Shown here piece by piece: positions 1-7,540 of a stretch of 7,816 nt of DNA. A model generated the notes under the pieces. That model did not search any database. It was not told the origin of the DNA and saw nothing but the letters and a program-made list of their open reading frames with translations. How positions within the stretch are numbered: the first letter of the stretch is position 1; every line of letters starts with the position of its first letter. Origin of the DNA: Rhodoferax sp. (GTDB lineage: Bacteria; Pseudomonadota; Gammaproteobacteria; Burkholderiales; Burkholderiaceae_C); the NCBI GenBank assembly GCA_026785765.1, contig JAJAZK010000075.1, forward strand, positions 1-7,816. The letters are read 5' to 3'. The position numbers were made by a program, and so were the translations under genes.

Positions 1-702
1 GCTGCAGCCGTCCGTTTCGGCGCCTACCGTGCGCGGGTTGCGGTGCATTACCACCAGCGCCAAGCCGAAGCAAACGCCGTGCTGGCGCGCGTGCGCGAAG
101 CTGGCGGCGACGGCGAAGTATTTCAGGCAGACGTGCGCAACACAGATCAGCTCGACCGCCTTGCGCGGGAGGTGCAGCAACAATTCGGTCGCATCGATGT
201 ACTGGTCAACAACGCTGGCAGTTTCGTCAGGCGCACGCCACTGCAAACCGCCAGCGACGAACTGATTGACCAGGTTTTTCACCTGAATGCCCGCTCGATG
301 ATCGCCTTGTGCCGCAGCGTCATTCCATTGATGCGCGCCAGCGGCGGTGGCAGCATCATCAACCTGAGCTCACAGGCGGCGCGCACCGGTGGCAGCCTGG
401 GTGCCGGACTGTATGCGGCGTCCAAGGGCTACATCACGACCCTGACCCGCGCGCTGGCGAAGGAACTGGTCGGCGACAACATCCGGGTCAACGCGGTTGC
501 ACCGGGCGTGATCAGAACCGCGATCCACGACGGACACACCGACCCACAGTTGCTGGAGCAGTTGCGCGCCGGCATACCGATGGCGCGCCTGGGCACGGCC
601 GACGAGTGTTCTGGCGCGATCCTGTTCCTGGCGAGTGAAGAATTTTCTGGTTATGTGACCGGGCAGGTGATTGAAGTCAATGGCGGCAGCGTGATGCCGT
701 GA
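1..702 (+). CDS. SDR-family NAD(P)-dependent oxidoreductase, 5'-truncated
   Basis: This is a classical short-chain dehydrogenase/reductase with 233 codons in the window. The frame is open to the left edge and begins just after where the TGxxxGIG nucleotide-binding loop should lie, so only about 20 N-terminal residues are missing. The GTG at 43 is not the real start, because conserved Rossmann sequence (second beta strand) precedes it. Visible motifs, numbered from base 1, are NNAG at 70-73, the structural Asn 96, the catalytic Ser 124, Tyr 138 and Lys 142 (YAASK), and the VNAVAPG loop with a following IRT. The C-terminus has the usual YVTGQ-EVNGG ending. Basic residues after the second strand would fit NADP(H) preference, which is inference. 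The substrate cannot be told: such FabG-like proteins reduce ketones or oxidise secondary alcohols in the cytoplasm. It converges on, and overlaps by 52 bases, the GMC dehydrogenase gene on the other strand. Confidence 0.93.
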   Translation, partial: AAAVRFGAYRARVAVHYHQRQAEANAVLARVREAGGDGEVFQADVRNTDQLDRLAREVQQQFGRIDVLVNNAGSFVRRTPLQTASDELIDQVFHLNARSMIALCRSVIPLMRASGGGSIINLSSQAARTGGSLGAGLYAASKGYITTLTRALAKELVGDNIRVNAVAPGVIRTAIHDGHTDPQLLEQLRAGIPMARLGTADECSGAILFLASEEFSGYVTGQVIEVNGGSVMP

Positions 703-2327
703 GGCTCGGCGCGGGCGTGGTCCTCCAGCACCATCTGCGCGCCCTTCTCCGCCACCATGATGACCGGGGCATTGGTGTTGCCCGAGGTGATGGCCGGAAA
801 CACCGAGGCATCGATCACGCGCAGGCCGCGCACGCCGTGCACACGCAGGCGCGCGTCGACGACTGAGGTAGCCGGGACGGGGCCCATGGCGCAGGTGCCC
901 ACCGGATGAAAAATCGTGTCCGCTCGCGCGCGGAAATCGTCCAGCAGCGCGGCGTCCGATTCGTACGCGGCTCCCGGCAGCGTTTCGGCTTCTATCACGT
1001 CGCGCAGAGGCGCACTGGCGGCCAGGGCGCGCAGCAACCGGGCGCCCACCAGCGCCTCTGCCACGTCCAGCTCCGTCCCCAGGTAGTTCGGACGGATGGC
1101 AGGCGGCTGGAACGGGTCGGCACTGCAGATGTGGACGGTTCCGCGGCTCGTCGGGCGGCAGGCATGGACCGACATCGAAAAGCCGGGGAACGGGTCGGGG
1201 TTCATCGTCTGACGTGCGCCGGACGGCTTCGTGGTGTAACTGGCCGGGTTGAAATACAGCTGCAGATTGGCGCGGGTCTGCTGCGCATCGGAGCGCACGA
1301 ATCCGCCCGCCTGGTTCACGCTCATGCCCAAGGGGCCGGACCGCCACACCAGATATTGCAGCGCGGCGCGCAGCTTGCCGGTCCACGGGAACAACTGTCC
1401 GTTCAGGGTCGCCACCCGGGAGCGGTAACTGTGCGTGATGTGCAAATGGTCCTGCAGCCCGCAGCCGACCATTGGTGCCTGCACGTTGCTGCCGATGCCA
1501 TGCTGCGCCAGCAACTGCGCGTCGCCAATCCCCGAGAGTTGCAGCAGTTGGGGCGAATTGACGGCGCCGCCACAGACGATCACTTCGCACCGCGCAAAAG
1601 CCTGCAACAGTTGCCCGTCCCGCCGGTACTCCACACCAAAGGCCCGTCCGTCGCGGATCAGAATGCGGGTGGCATGGGCCTGCGACTGCAAACCCAGGTT
1701 GGCGCGAGCCAGCGCGGGGCGCAGGAAGGCACTGGCCGTGGACTCGCGCCAGCCCCTGCGGGTGTTGATCTGGTAGATGCCCACACCTTCACTCGTCGGG
1801 CCATTGAAGTCGTCCGTGCGCGCAAACCCCAAGGTCTGGGCAGCCTGCAGAAAGCTGCCACACAAGGGATGGACCGCCGCCGAGATGTCGTCCACATGCA
1901 TCGGGCCGCCGACACCATGATGGGCGCCCGCACCCCAGGCATGGTCCTCGGAGTGCTTGAAGCACGGCAGTACGTCGTTCCAACCCCAGCCTGGGTTGCC
2001 GAGCCGCTCCCAACCGTCGTAGTCTTCAGCTTGTCCACGCACATAGGCCATGGCATTGATGGAGCTGGAGCCACCCAGCACCTTGCCACGCGGCCAGTAG
2101 GAAGACCGACCACGCAAGGCAGGCTCAGGTTCGGTTTGGTACATCCAGTTCACCGCCGGATTGCGAAAGGTACGCGCGTAGCCGATCGGAACCCGCACCC
2201 ACAGGCGCCGGTCGCTGCCGCCGGCCTCCAGCAGCAGCACCCTGTGTTGCGGATTGGCAGACAGGCGGTTGGCGAGCACACAGCCCGCAGAGCCCGCTCC
2301 GACCACTATGGTGTCGTATTGCTCCAT
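651..2327 (-). CDS. GMC-family FAD-dependent alcohol dehydrogenase (choline dehydrogenase-like)
   Basis: A 558-residue glucose-methanol-choline oxidoreductase that oxidises an alcohol to an aldehyde with FAD. The dinucleotide-binding GAGSAG lies at residues 10-15, right after the ATG at 2327, which fixes the start. GMC signature 1 (GRSSYWPRGKVLGGSSSINA) lies at about 73-92 and signature 2 (GGAVNSPQLLQLSGIG) at 253-268. The catalytic His is His474 in HPVGTCAMG and its partner Asn519 lies in NTNAP, matching the His/Asn pair of choline oxidase. No signal peptide is seen, so it is probably cytoplasmic or peripherally membrane-bound. The start overlaps the end of soxG by 22 bases and no good Shine-Dalgarno is visible, so translation probably depends on soxG. 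The usual GMC end falls near residue 541. The last 16 residues are encoded antisense to the SDR C-terminus and look like a read-through tail. HPVGTC-type GMC enzymes also include polyethylene glycol and aliphatic alcohol dehydrogenases, so choline is only one candidate substrate. Confidence 0.93.
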   Translation of the reverse strand: MEQYDTIVVGAGSAGCVLANRLSANPQHRVLLLEAGGSDRRLWVRVPIGYARTFRNPAVNWMYQTEPEPALRGRSSYWPRGKVLGGSSSINAMAYVRGQAEDYDGWERLGNPGWGWNDVLPCFKHSEDHAWGAGAHHGVGGPMHVDDISAAVHPLCGSFLQAAQTLGFARTDDFNGPTSEGVGIYQINTRRGWRESTASAFLRPALARANLGLQSQAHATRILIRDGRAFGVEYRRDGQLLQAFARCEVIVCGGAVNSPQLLQLSGIGDAQLLAQHGIGSNVQAPMVGCGLQDHLHITHSYRSRVATLNGQLFPWTGKLRAALQYLVWRSGPLGMSVNQAGGFVRSDAQQTRANLQLYFNPASYTTKPSGARQTMNPDPFPGFSMSVHACRPTSRGTVHICSADPFQPPAIRPNYLGTELDVAEALVGARLLRALAASAPLRDVIEAETLPGAAYESDAALLDDFRARADTIFHPVGTCAMGPVPATSVVDARLRVHGVRGLRVIDASVFPAITSGNTNAPVIMVAEKGAQMVLEDHARAEPHGITLPPLTSITCPVT

Positions 2328-2941
2328 TGGGGTACCAGCGCCACACCATACTCCAGTGCCGCGTCGATCACGGTGGACAACTGGTCGTGTGCGTAGGTGC
2401 TGAACACGTAGAGATCAAAGCTGTCACTGCCGAGCCGGTGCATCAGGCAGGGCACATGGTGATGGCCAGTGAGGCAGGCTTGCTCCACGGGAAACGCCGC
2501 CTCGCGCAGGTCGATGGCAAACAACTTGCCCAGGGTGTCGCGGCTTTTGTCTCCCGCGATACGGATGCGGCAGCGCGCATGGCTCAGATCAATGACGGAG
2601 CCCACTGCGGGGGCCACATGCTGGCGCAGCCAGACGGTGTTGTCGGCAGCCTCGTCGGCCACGATCAGGAACTCCTCGGGCCCGGTGCGGATCACCAGGC
2701 CTTGCACAGTGCGCAAGGTATTCCCGCCTACCGCCGGCGGGCGCTGCCCGAGTACCGCCTGCAGTGCCTGCTCCAGTTCCGCTGTCCCGGAAATCCAGGT
2801 ACTGACCTGCGTGACACTGGACAGCGTTTGGGCAAACAGCCGCACGCCAATTTGCCCGGCGGCGTTGGGGCGCTCAGTCGGCGCATGGCCTTCGAACGGG
2901 CTGCGCTGCACAGCGACAGTGGGGCGCGTCATGTCAGGCAC
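2306..2941 (-). CDS. soxG: Sarcosine oxidase gamma subunit
   Basis: The small gamma subunit of heterotetrameric sarcosine oxidase, 211 residues from the GTG at 2941 or 208 from the in-frame ATG at 2932. It has the fold of the N-terminal part of GcvT and is structural in the cytoplasmic complex, with no cofactor of its own. Family features seen are the central stretch resembling VIDLSHARCRIRIAG followed by DTLGKLFAIDLREAAFPVEQACLTGHH, then the FDLYVFSTYAHDQLSTVIDAALEYG C-terminal region. The GTG start overlaps soxA by 8 bases and has AAGGA 10 bases upstream. The ATG lies 1 base beyond the soxA stop, but 19 bases from that site. I favour GTG weakly on spacing. The 3' end overlaps the GMC gene by 22 bases. 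The protein is divergent like most SoxG, so the assignment rests on both sequence pattern and position directly after soxA. Confidence 0.9.
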   Translation of the reverse strand: MPDMTRPTVAVQRSPFEGHAPTERPNAAGQIGVRLFAQTLSSVTQVSTWISGTAELEQALQAVLGQRPPAVGGNTLRTVQGLVIRTGPEEFLIVADEAADNTVWLRQHVAPAVGSVIDLSHARCRIRIAGDKSRDTLGKLFAIDLREAAFPVEQACLTGHHHVPCLMHRLGSDSFDLYVFSTYAHDQLSTVIDAALEYGVALVPQWSNTTP

Positions 2942-5933
2942 GGTACAGCTTTCCTTCCGGGTCCAGGAAACACGGGTCTACCACCCGCAGCCGGTATTGG
3001 CGTCCCTGCACCGGCGAGGCAGCAATCACTTCCTGTCCGACCCGGCTCAAACCACCTTCAAGCAGGCCCAGGCCGATCGACTTGCCGACCGCCTTGCTGA
3101 ACGCGGTCGATGTGATGTGGCCACGGCCATGGCCACGAATCTCGTCATCGGCAAAAAAGAGGATCGCGCCATTTGATGGAGCTGCACCGCCCTCGACCGC
3201 CTCCAGCCCGACCAGGGTCGGGCGGTCCAGGCGCGCCAGGTTTTCGCTGCGGCGCAGGGCGTCGCCCCAGAACGGTTTGAGCTTGCTCGCTAGTCGGCCC
3301 ATGCCCAGGTCGTCCAAAGTGGTGCGGCCATCCATCTCGGAGCCGACCACATGGCCTTTCTCGATGCGCAACGAACCCAGCGCCTCCAGGCCATACGGCC
3401 GCAGGTTCCATGGCTTGCCAACTTCAAACAGGTGCTCCCAGATGCGCCGACCGTAGTGTGTCGGTGTATACACCTCGAAGGCCAGCTCGCCGGAGAACGT
3501 GAGCCGGATGATGCGGATGTGCACACCAGACAATGCGCCGGACAGGTCGGCATCCAGCACCCCCATGTGCGGTATCGCCTCGTTGCTGACGTCCAATTCG
3601 GGAAACGCGGCCTTGAGCACATCGCGCGCTTTCGGTCCGGCCATGCTCATGGCCGCCCACTGGTCAGAGATGGATGCCACCGTGACCCGCAACTCGGGCC
3701 AGACCACTTGCAACAAGAACTCAAGATGGCCCATCACCTTGGCCGCCTGCGCGGTGGTGGTGGTCATGAAGAATTCTGTCTCGCCCAGACGGCTGGTGGT
3801 GCCGTCGTCCATGACGATGCCGTCCTCACGCAACATGAAGCCATAACGCGCCTTGCCGATCGGCAGCTTGGCGAAACCATTCACATACACGCGGTTCAAA
3901 AACTCCGCAGCGTCCGGCCCCTGAACGTCAATCTTGCCCAGTGTGGACACATCCGCTATACCAACCTGTTCGCGCACGAAAGCCATCTCGGCCTGGTAGG
4001 CCTCGGTCAGGTTGGCGCCAAACGTGCGGTACCACAACGGCCGTTTCCAGGCGCCCGCCTCCATCATGAAGCCGCCGTTGTCCACATGCCAGTCGTGAAT
4101 GGAGGTGCGCCGCAGCGGTGCCAGATGCGCACCCACGCTGCGCCCGGCCAGGGTTCCAATCGTTACCGGTGAATACGGTGGGCGGAAGGTGGTGGTGCCG
4201 ACATCTTGCAGCGCCAGACCGCGCAGGGTCGCCATCATGGCCAGGGCATTGAGGTTGGAGGTCTTGCCCTGGTCGGTTCCCATGCCCAGAGTGGTGTAGC
4301 GCTTGAGGTGCTCGACCGACTGGTAACCCTCACGGTGCGCCAGTCCGATGTCATCGGTTGCCACGTCGCTCTGGAAGTCCACGAAGGCCTTGTCGCGCGC
4401 CTTGCCGGAAAGAATCGGAGCCAACGGCGCAAAACGCATGTCTGCGTCCAGGCCCTGCGGCGCTGGCGGGCATTCGCCATCAGCAGACAAGCCGCACACT
4501 GCCATCGCCTGCACTGCGGCATTCCAGCCACTCTGGACCGCCGCCGCCCAGGTTTGGGCTCCCGTCATCGCGCCGGCGCCGAAGTGCGCGCGGTCGAAGC
4601 CGCCCGGCACAAAACCCGCGATGTCGTCGCGATAGACCGGCTTGATGCCGCGATGCGATGTCAGGTGCACCGTCGGCGTCCACCCGCCCGACATCGCAAC
4701 CAGGTCTGCCGCCTGGCTGCGTGCCGTCCCGGTCACCGTGCCGGTGCCGATGTCATAGGGTGCGAGCATGCAGGAGCGGACACGGTGTGCGCCCTGCACA
4801 TGCGTGACTGCAGTGGCCAGGGCCACCTGCACACCGGCTTCGCGGGCCAGGGCCAGCACCTGGGCACCGGCCTGCGCGCGCAGGTCGGCCAGACTGACCC
4901 GTGCTCCCGATTGCGCCAGCGCGACCGCGTCGAGGTAAGCGGCATCGTTGTTGACGGCAAACACGGCATTGCGGCCGGGAGCCACGGCGTACCGGTTGAC
5001 ATAGGCACCCACGGCGCCGGACAACATGACGCCCGGCCGGTCATTGCCGGGAAACACCAGCGGGCGCTCGAGCGCCCCGCAGGCCATGAGAACCGCCCGT
5101 GCACGAACGATGTGCAAGCGCTGCCGCGGGACACCACGCTCCACGGCAGCTACGCCCGGGGGCGACAGTTCGGCCACGCCGACGGTGTTGCCGTCGTACA
5201 GACCGAAAGCGGTTGCACGCGTCAGCATGCGCACGTGCCCGGTGCCGGCAAGATCGGCAAGCATCCGCTGCAGCCACTGCGCCGCCTCACTTCCGACCGG
5301 ATGGCCCAGCAGCGAACCGCCAGGCTCGAAATCCTGCTCGACCAGGGTCACGTCGAGGCCGGCGCGCGCGGCGCACAGGGCAGCCGTCAGCCCGGCAGGG
5401 CCAGACCCGACCACCAGCAGATCCGTGAAAACATGGTGCCAGTCGTAACGGTCCGGGTCTGGCTGCTCGGTTGCCGCACCCAGCCCCGCCGCCTTGCGGA
5501 TGAAATGCTCGTAAAACATCCAGGCCCCACGCGTCGGGCCCATGAAGGTCTTGTAATAGAAGCCTGCGACAAACAGCGGCGACAGCAGTGAGTTGATCGC
5601 CATCAGGTCGATGCGGACTGACGGCCATGCGTTTTGCGTGGCTACCTGTAGCCCGCCATGGGCTTCGATGACGGTGGCAGCCAGGTTGGGCTCCTGGCGC
5701 GCACCGCTGCCCACGGTGAGCAAGGCGTTGGGCTCTTCGATCCCGCACGCCATGATGCCGCGCGGGCGGTGGTACTTGAAGGAGCGCGCGACCAGGTGCC
5801 TACCCTGCGCGAGAAGTGCCGACGCCACCGTGTCGCCCGCCAACGCCTGCACGGCCTCGCCATTGAAATTGAACTGCAACGGCGCATCACGCCGGATGCG
5901 GCCACCCTTGGGCAGACGAAAAGCGCCGCTCAT
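2934..5933 (-). CDS. soxA: Sarcosine oxidase alpha subunit
   Basis: The large subunit (999 residues, normal length) of sarcosine oxidase, which turns sarcosine, O2 and tetrahydrofolate into glycine, H2O2 and 5,10-methylenetetrahydrofolate. In order: an N-terminal ferredoxin-like domain with the family block SFKYHRPRG at 51-59 and EEPNAL at 66-71, which lacks the iron-sulfur cysteines as usual; the FVAGFYYKTFM block near 121-131; a dinucleotide-binding domain with GSGPAG at 176-181 and GGWTP at 416-420; and a GcvT-like folate-binding domain from about 600 to the end, with ADVSTLGKIDVQGPDA near 660-675 and LRIEKGHVVGSEMDGRTT near 855-872. By analogy the alpha subunit binds NAD and, at the interface with beta, FMN. 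The start is firm: an in-frame TAA directly precedes the ATG, and GAAGG lies 7 bases upstream. It follows soxD after 61 bases and runs into soxG. Confidence 0.98.
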   Translation of the reverse strand: MSGAFRLPKGGRIRRDAPLQFNFNGEAVQALAGDTVASALLAQGRHLVARSFKYHRPRGIMACGIEEPNALLTVGSGARQEPNLAATVIEAHGGLQVATQNAWPSVRIDLMAINSLLSPLFVAGFYYKTFMGPTRGAWMFYEHFIRKAAGLGAATEQPDPDRYDWHHVFTDLLVVGSGPAGLTAALCAARAGLDVTLVEQDFEPGGSLLGHPVGSEAAQWLQRMLADLAGTGHVRMLTRATAFGLYDGNTVGVAELSPPGVAAVERGVPRQRLHIVRARAVLMACGALERPLVFPGNDRPGVMLSGAVGAYVNRYAVAPGRNAVFAVNNDAAYLDAVALAQSGARVSLADLRAQAGAQVLALAREAGVQVALATAVTHVQGAHRVRSCMLAPYDIGTGTVTGTARSQAADLVAMSGGWTPTVHLTSHRGIKPVYRDDIAGFVPGGFDRAHFGAGAMTGAQTWAAAVQSGWNAAVQAMAVCGLSADGECPPAPQGLDADMRFAPLAPILSGKARDKAFVDFQSDVATDDIGLAHREGYQSVEHLKRYTTLGMGTDQGKTSNLNALAMMATLRGLALQDVGTTTFRPPYSPVTIGTLAGRSVGAHLAPLRRTSIHDWHVDNGGFMMEAGAWKRPLWYRTFGANLTEAYQAEMAFVREQVGIADVSTLGKIDVQGPDAAEFLNRVYVNGFAKLPIGKARYGFMLREDGIVMDDGTTSRLGETEFFMTTTTAQAAKVMGHLEFLLQVVWPELRVTVASISDQWAAMSMAGPKARDVLKAAFPELDVSNEAIPHMGVLDADLSGALSGVHIRIIRLTFSGELAFEVYTPTHYGRRIWEHLFEVGKPWNLRPYGLEALGSLRIEKGHVVGSEMDGRTTLDDLGMGRLASKLKPFWGDALRRSENLARLDRPTLVGLEAVEGGAAPSNGAILFFADDEIRGHGRGHITSTAFSKAVGKSIGLGLLEGGLSRVGQEVIAASPVQGRQYRLRVVDPCFLDPEGKLYRA
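2952..2956 (-). promoter_or_regulatory. Ribosome binding site favouring the GTG start of soxG
   Basis: AAGGA, in a purine-rich GGAAGGAAAG stretch near the end of soxA, is 10 bases from the GTG at 2941 but 19 from the ATG at 2932. The spacing favours GTG, giving an 8-base overlap with soxA. The ATG would need coupling from the soxA stop. Confidence 0.45.
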
Positions 5934-5998
5934 TTAACGACCTTCGTGCTGCGCACTGCGCTGCGAGCTAGTCTGGGGCGACCCGGCGCGGCGCTCAT
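5930..5998 (-). other. 22-codon mini-ORF bridging soxD and soxA
   Basis: The soxD-soxA gap contains a short open frame whose ATG overlaps the soxD stop (ATGA at 5998-5995) and whose TGA overlaps the soxA ATG (ATGA at 5933-5930). It would encode 22 residues rich in Ala, Arg and Ser, beginning MSAAPGRPRLARS. The peptide resembles nothing I recognise. If translated, it could carry ribosomes from soxD to soxA. The alternative is chance, since stop-free stretches of this length are common in GC-rich DNA and ATGA is frequent. The GAAGG site for soxA lies inside it. Confidence 0.25.
5941..5945 (-). promoter_or_regulatory. Ribosome binding site of soxA
   Basis: GAAGG sits 7 bases before the soxA ATG. 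Together with the in-frame TAA directly before that ATG, it fixes the start of the 999-residue protein. Confidence 0.6.
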
Positions 5999-6264
5999 GC
6001 CACACCCCTTTCGCGTGCCGGCATCACGGCCAGGATGTCGTGCGTCACGGTGTTGCGGCGCACCGCCAGCCAGCGCCTGCAAGCCAGAGTGTGCTGCCAG
6101 AACTCCACATGTTCGCCCTTGGGGTTGTTGCGCATGTAGACCGCCTCGACCCAGGCGTCATGGTGCTCGGCGTCCAGCGGCGGGTAGGTCTTGGTGGCGT
6201 CGCCGAAGTAACTGAACTCGTCGTGGTCGCGCACACCGCAATAGGGGCAATGGATTCTGAGCAT
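5995..6264 (-). CDS. soxD: Sarcosine oxidase delta subunit
   Basis: The smallest subunit of heterotetrameric sarcosine oxidase, 89 residues, which binds one structural zinc ion. The zinc ligands known for the family can be placed: Cys6 and Cys9 in the N-terminal HCPYCG, and His58 and Cys62 in the QHTLAC segment. Between them are the family's FSYFGDA block and the VYMRNNPKGEHVEFWQH block. The C-terminal RRNTVTHDI stretch is also typical. It starts 12 bases after soxB. A weak AAGG, overlapping the soxB stop, sits 10 bases before the ATG, so coupling to soxB translation is likely. Its stop overlaps the ATG of a possible mini-ORF leading to soxA. Confidence 0.96.
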   Translation of the reverse strand: MLRIHCPYCGVRDHDEFSYFGDATKTYPPLDAEHHDAWVEAVYMRNNPKGEHVEFWQHTLACRRWLAVRRNTVTHDILAVMPARERGVA

Positions 6265-6276
6265 GCTTGTTCGGCC

Positions 6277-7536
6277 TTACTGCAGATGGTTGTAAGGACC
6301 GGTACCGGCCTCGTCGATATACCGGCCTCTGGCAAACCGGTCCATCGTGTAGCCGGCGTTGTAGGCGTGCGGTGCGTCGTTTGCAATGGTGTGCGCGAAA
6401 CACCAGCCGGATGCCGGCGTGGCCTTGAAGCCGCCGTAACACCAGCCGCCATTGAGGTAGAAACCGGGCACCGGCGTGGTCGTGATGATCGGGCTGCCGT
6501 CGGGCGTCATGTCCATGATGCCGCCCCAGTGGCGCAACAGACGCAGGCGTGCCGCAAACGGAATCAGGCCAACCAGCCCCTGCGTGGTCTCGGCGATGTT
6601 GGGCAGGTTGCCGCGTTGCGCGTAGCTGTTGTAGCGGTCGATGTGTCCTCCGAACACCAGCCCCCCCTTGTCGGATTGGGAGACGTAGAAATAGGTGGCC
6701 GACCAGACCACCACATGGTGTACCACCGGCTTGATGGATTCGCTCACAAACGCCTGCAACACATGGCTTTCGATGGGAAGGCGCAGGCCGGCCATTTGCG
6801 CCAGCACCGACGTGTGCCCGGCCACGGCCGCAGCCACTTTGCCTGCGCCAATGTCGCCGCGCGTGGTCTTGACTCCCACCACTCGGTCTCCCGACCACAA
6901 GTAGTCGAGCACTTCGCAGTTCTGGATGATGTGCACTCCAAGCTGGTCGGCAGCACGCGCGTAACCCCAGGCGACCGCATCGTGGCGCGCAGTGCCGGCA
7001 TCGGGCAACAGCGCACCGCCATAAATAAGGAAGCGTGCGTTGTCGCTGTAGTCGAGATAAGGTGCCTCTTTCATCATGCCCTCTCGGGACAGGATTTCAG
7101 CGCGGATGCCGTTGAGCCGCATGATGTTGGCGCGGCGCACCCAGCCATCAAGCGAGGTCTGCGAGTTCGCTGCGAACAGGTATCCACGCGGGGAGAACAT
7201 TACGTTGTAGTTGAGTTCTTCCGACAAACCGCGCCACAGTTCCAGCGAATGTTCGTAGAACGGCGTGTTGTCGCGCAGCATGTAGTTGGAGCGCACGATG
7301 GTGGTGTTGCGGCCAACGTTGCCAGAACCGATGTAGCCCTTCTCGACCACCGCAATGTTGCCGATGCCGTGGTTCTTGGCCAGGTAGTAGGCCGTGGCAA
7401 GGCCGTGCCCGCCGCCACCGATGATGACGACGTCATAGTTTTTCTTGGGCTCCGGGTCGCGCCAGGCGCGCTCCCAGCCCTTGTGGCCGCCCATCGCATG
7501 CTTGAGCAGCGACCAGACCGAATAACGCTCGCCCAT
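6277..7536 (-). CDS. soxB: Sarcosine oxidase beta subunit
   Basis: The catalytic flavoprotein subunit, 419 residues, of the D-amino-acid-oxidase-like fold. It carries the sarcosine-oxidising FAD and covalent FMN. The start is typical of the family (RYSVWSLLKHA), then comes the FAD-binding IIGGGGHGLATAYYLA at about 38-52 with the acidic end of the second strand (VVEKG) at 63-67. GRNTTIVRSNY is at 75-85 and ELNYNVMFSPRGYL at 107-120. His185 in the GTARHDAV motif is the counterpart of the His that binds FMN covalently, and Lys371 in GGFKATPASG is the counterpart of the Lys implicated in oxygen activation. GAGGA lies 9 bases before the ATG, and the upstream gene ends 4 bases before it. Residues 290-292 are encoded within a run of seven G, but the frame is intact there. 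Confidence 0.98.
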   Translation of the reverse strand: MGERYSVWSLLKHAMGGHKGWERAWRDPEPKKNYDVVIIGGGGHGLATAYYLAKNHGIGNIAVVEKGYIGSGNVGRNTTIVRSNYMLRDNTPFYEHSLELWRGLSEELNYNVMFSPRGYLFAANSQTSLDGWVRRANIMRLNGIRAEILSREGMMKEAPYLDYSDNARFLIYGGALLPDAGTARHDAVAWGYARAADQLGVHIIQNCEVLDYLWSGDRVVGVKTTRGDIGAGKVAAAVAGHTSVLAQMAGLRLPIESHVLQAFVSESIKPVVHHVVVWSATYFYVSQSDKGGLVFGGHIDRYNSYAQRGNLPNIAETTQGLVGLIPFAARLRLLRHWGGIMDMTPDGSPIITTTPVPGFYLNGGWCYGGFKATPASGWCFAHTIANDAPHAYNAGYTMDRFARGRYIDEAGTGPYNHLQ

Positions 7537-7540
7537 ACGC

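Noticed and set aside
43..702. GTG at 43 as the start of the SDR gene
   Set aside because: The frame is open back to base 1 and those 14 codons encode the expected Rossmann sequence after the glycine-rich loop, so the start lies outside the window.
651..760. Bidirectional terminator between the SDR and GMC genes
   Set aside because: The genes overlap, and I see no stem with a flanking T-run in either direction.
370..1590. 406-codon minus-strand open frame overlapping GMC and SDR
   Set aside because: It is in a different frame of the same strand as the GMC gene, and is Arg/Pro/Ala-rich with no motif. The GMC frame carries the catalytic HPVGTC and NTNAP motifs in the same DNA.
906..2396. 496-codon plus-strand open frame opposite the GMC gene
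   Set aside because: It has low-complexity Arg/Gly/Ala/His-rich translation with no family motif, while the opposite strand has complete GMC motifs. It is an antisense shadow of GC-biased codons.
4206..5591. 461-codon plus-strand open frame opposite soxA
   Set aside because: It is rich in Arg, His and Gln with no motif and lies entirely inside soxA, which is intact and full length.
5955..5975. Small inverted repeat (GCGCA-TGCGC) in the soxD-soxA gap as a terminator or attenuator
   Set aside because: The arms are only five bases with a one-base centre, no T-run follows, and soxA must be transcribed through it.
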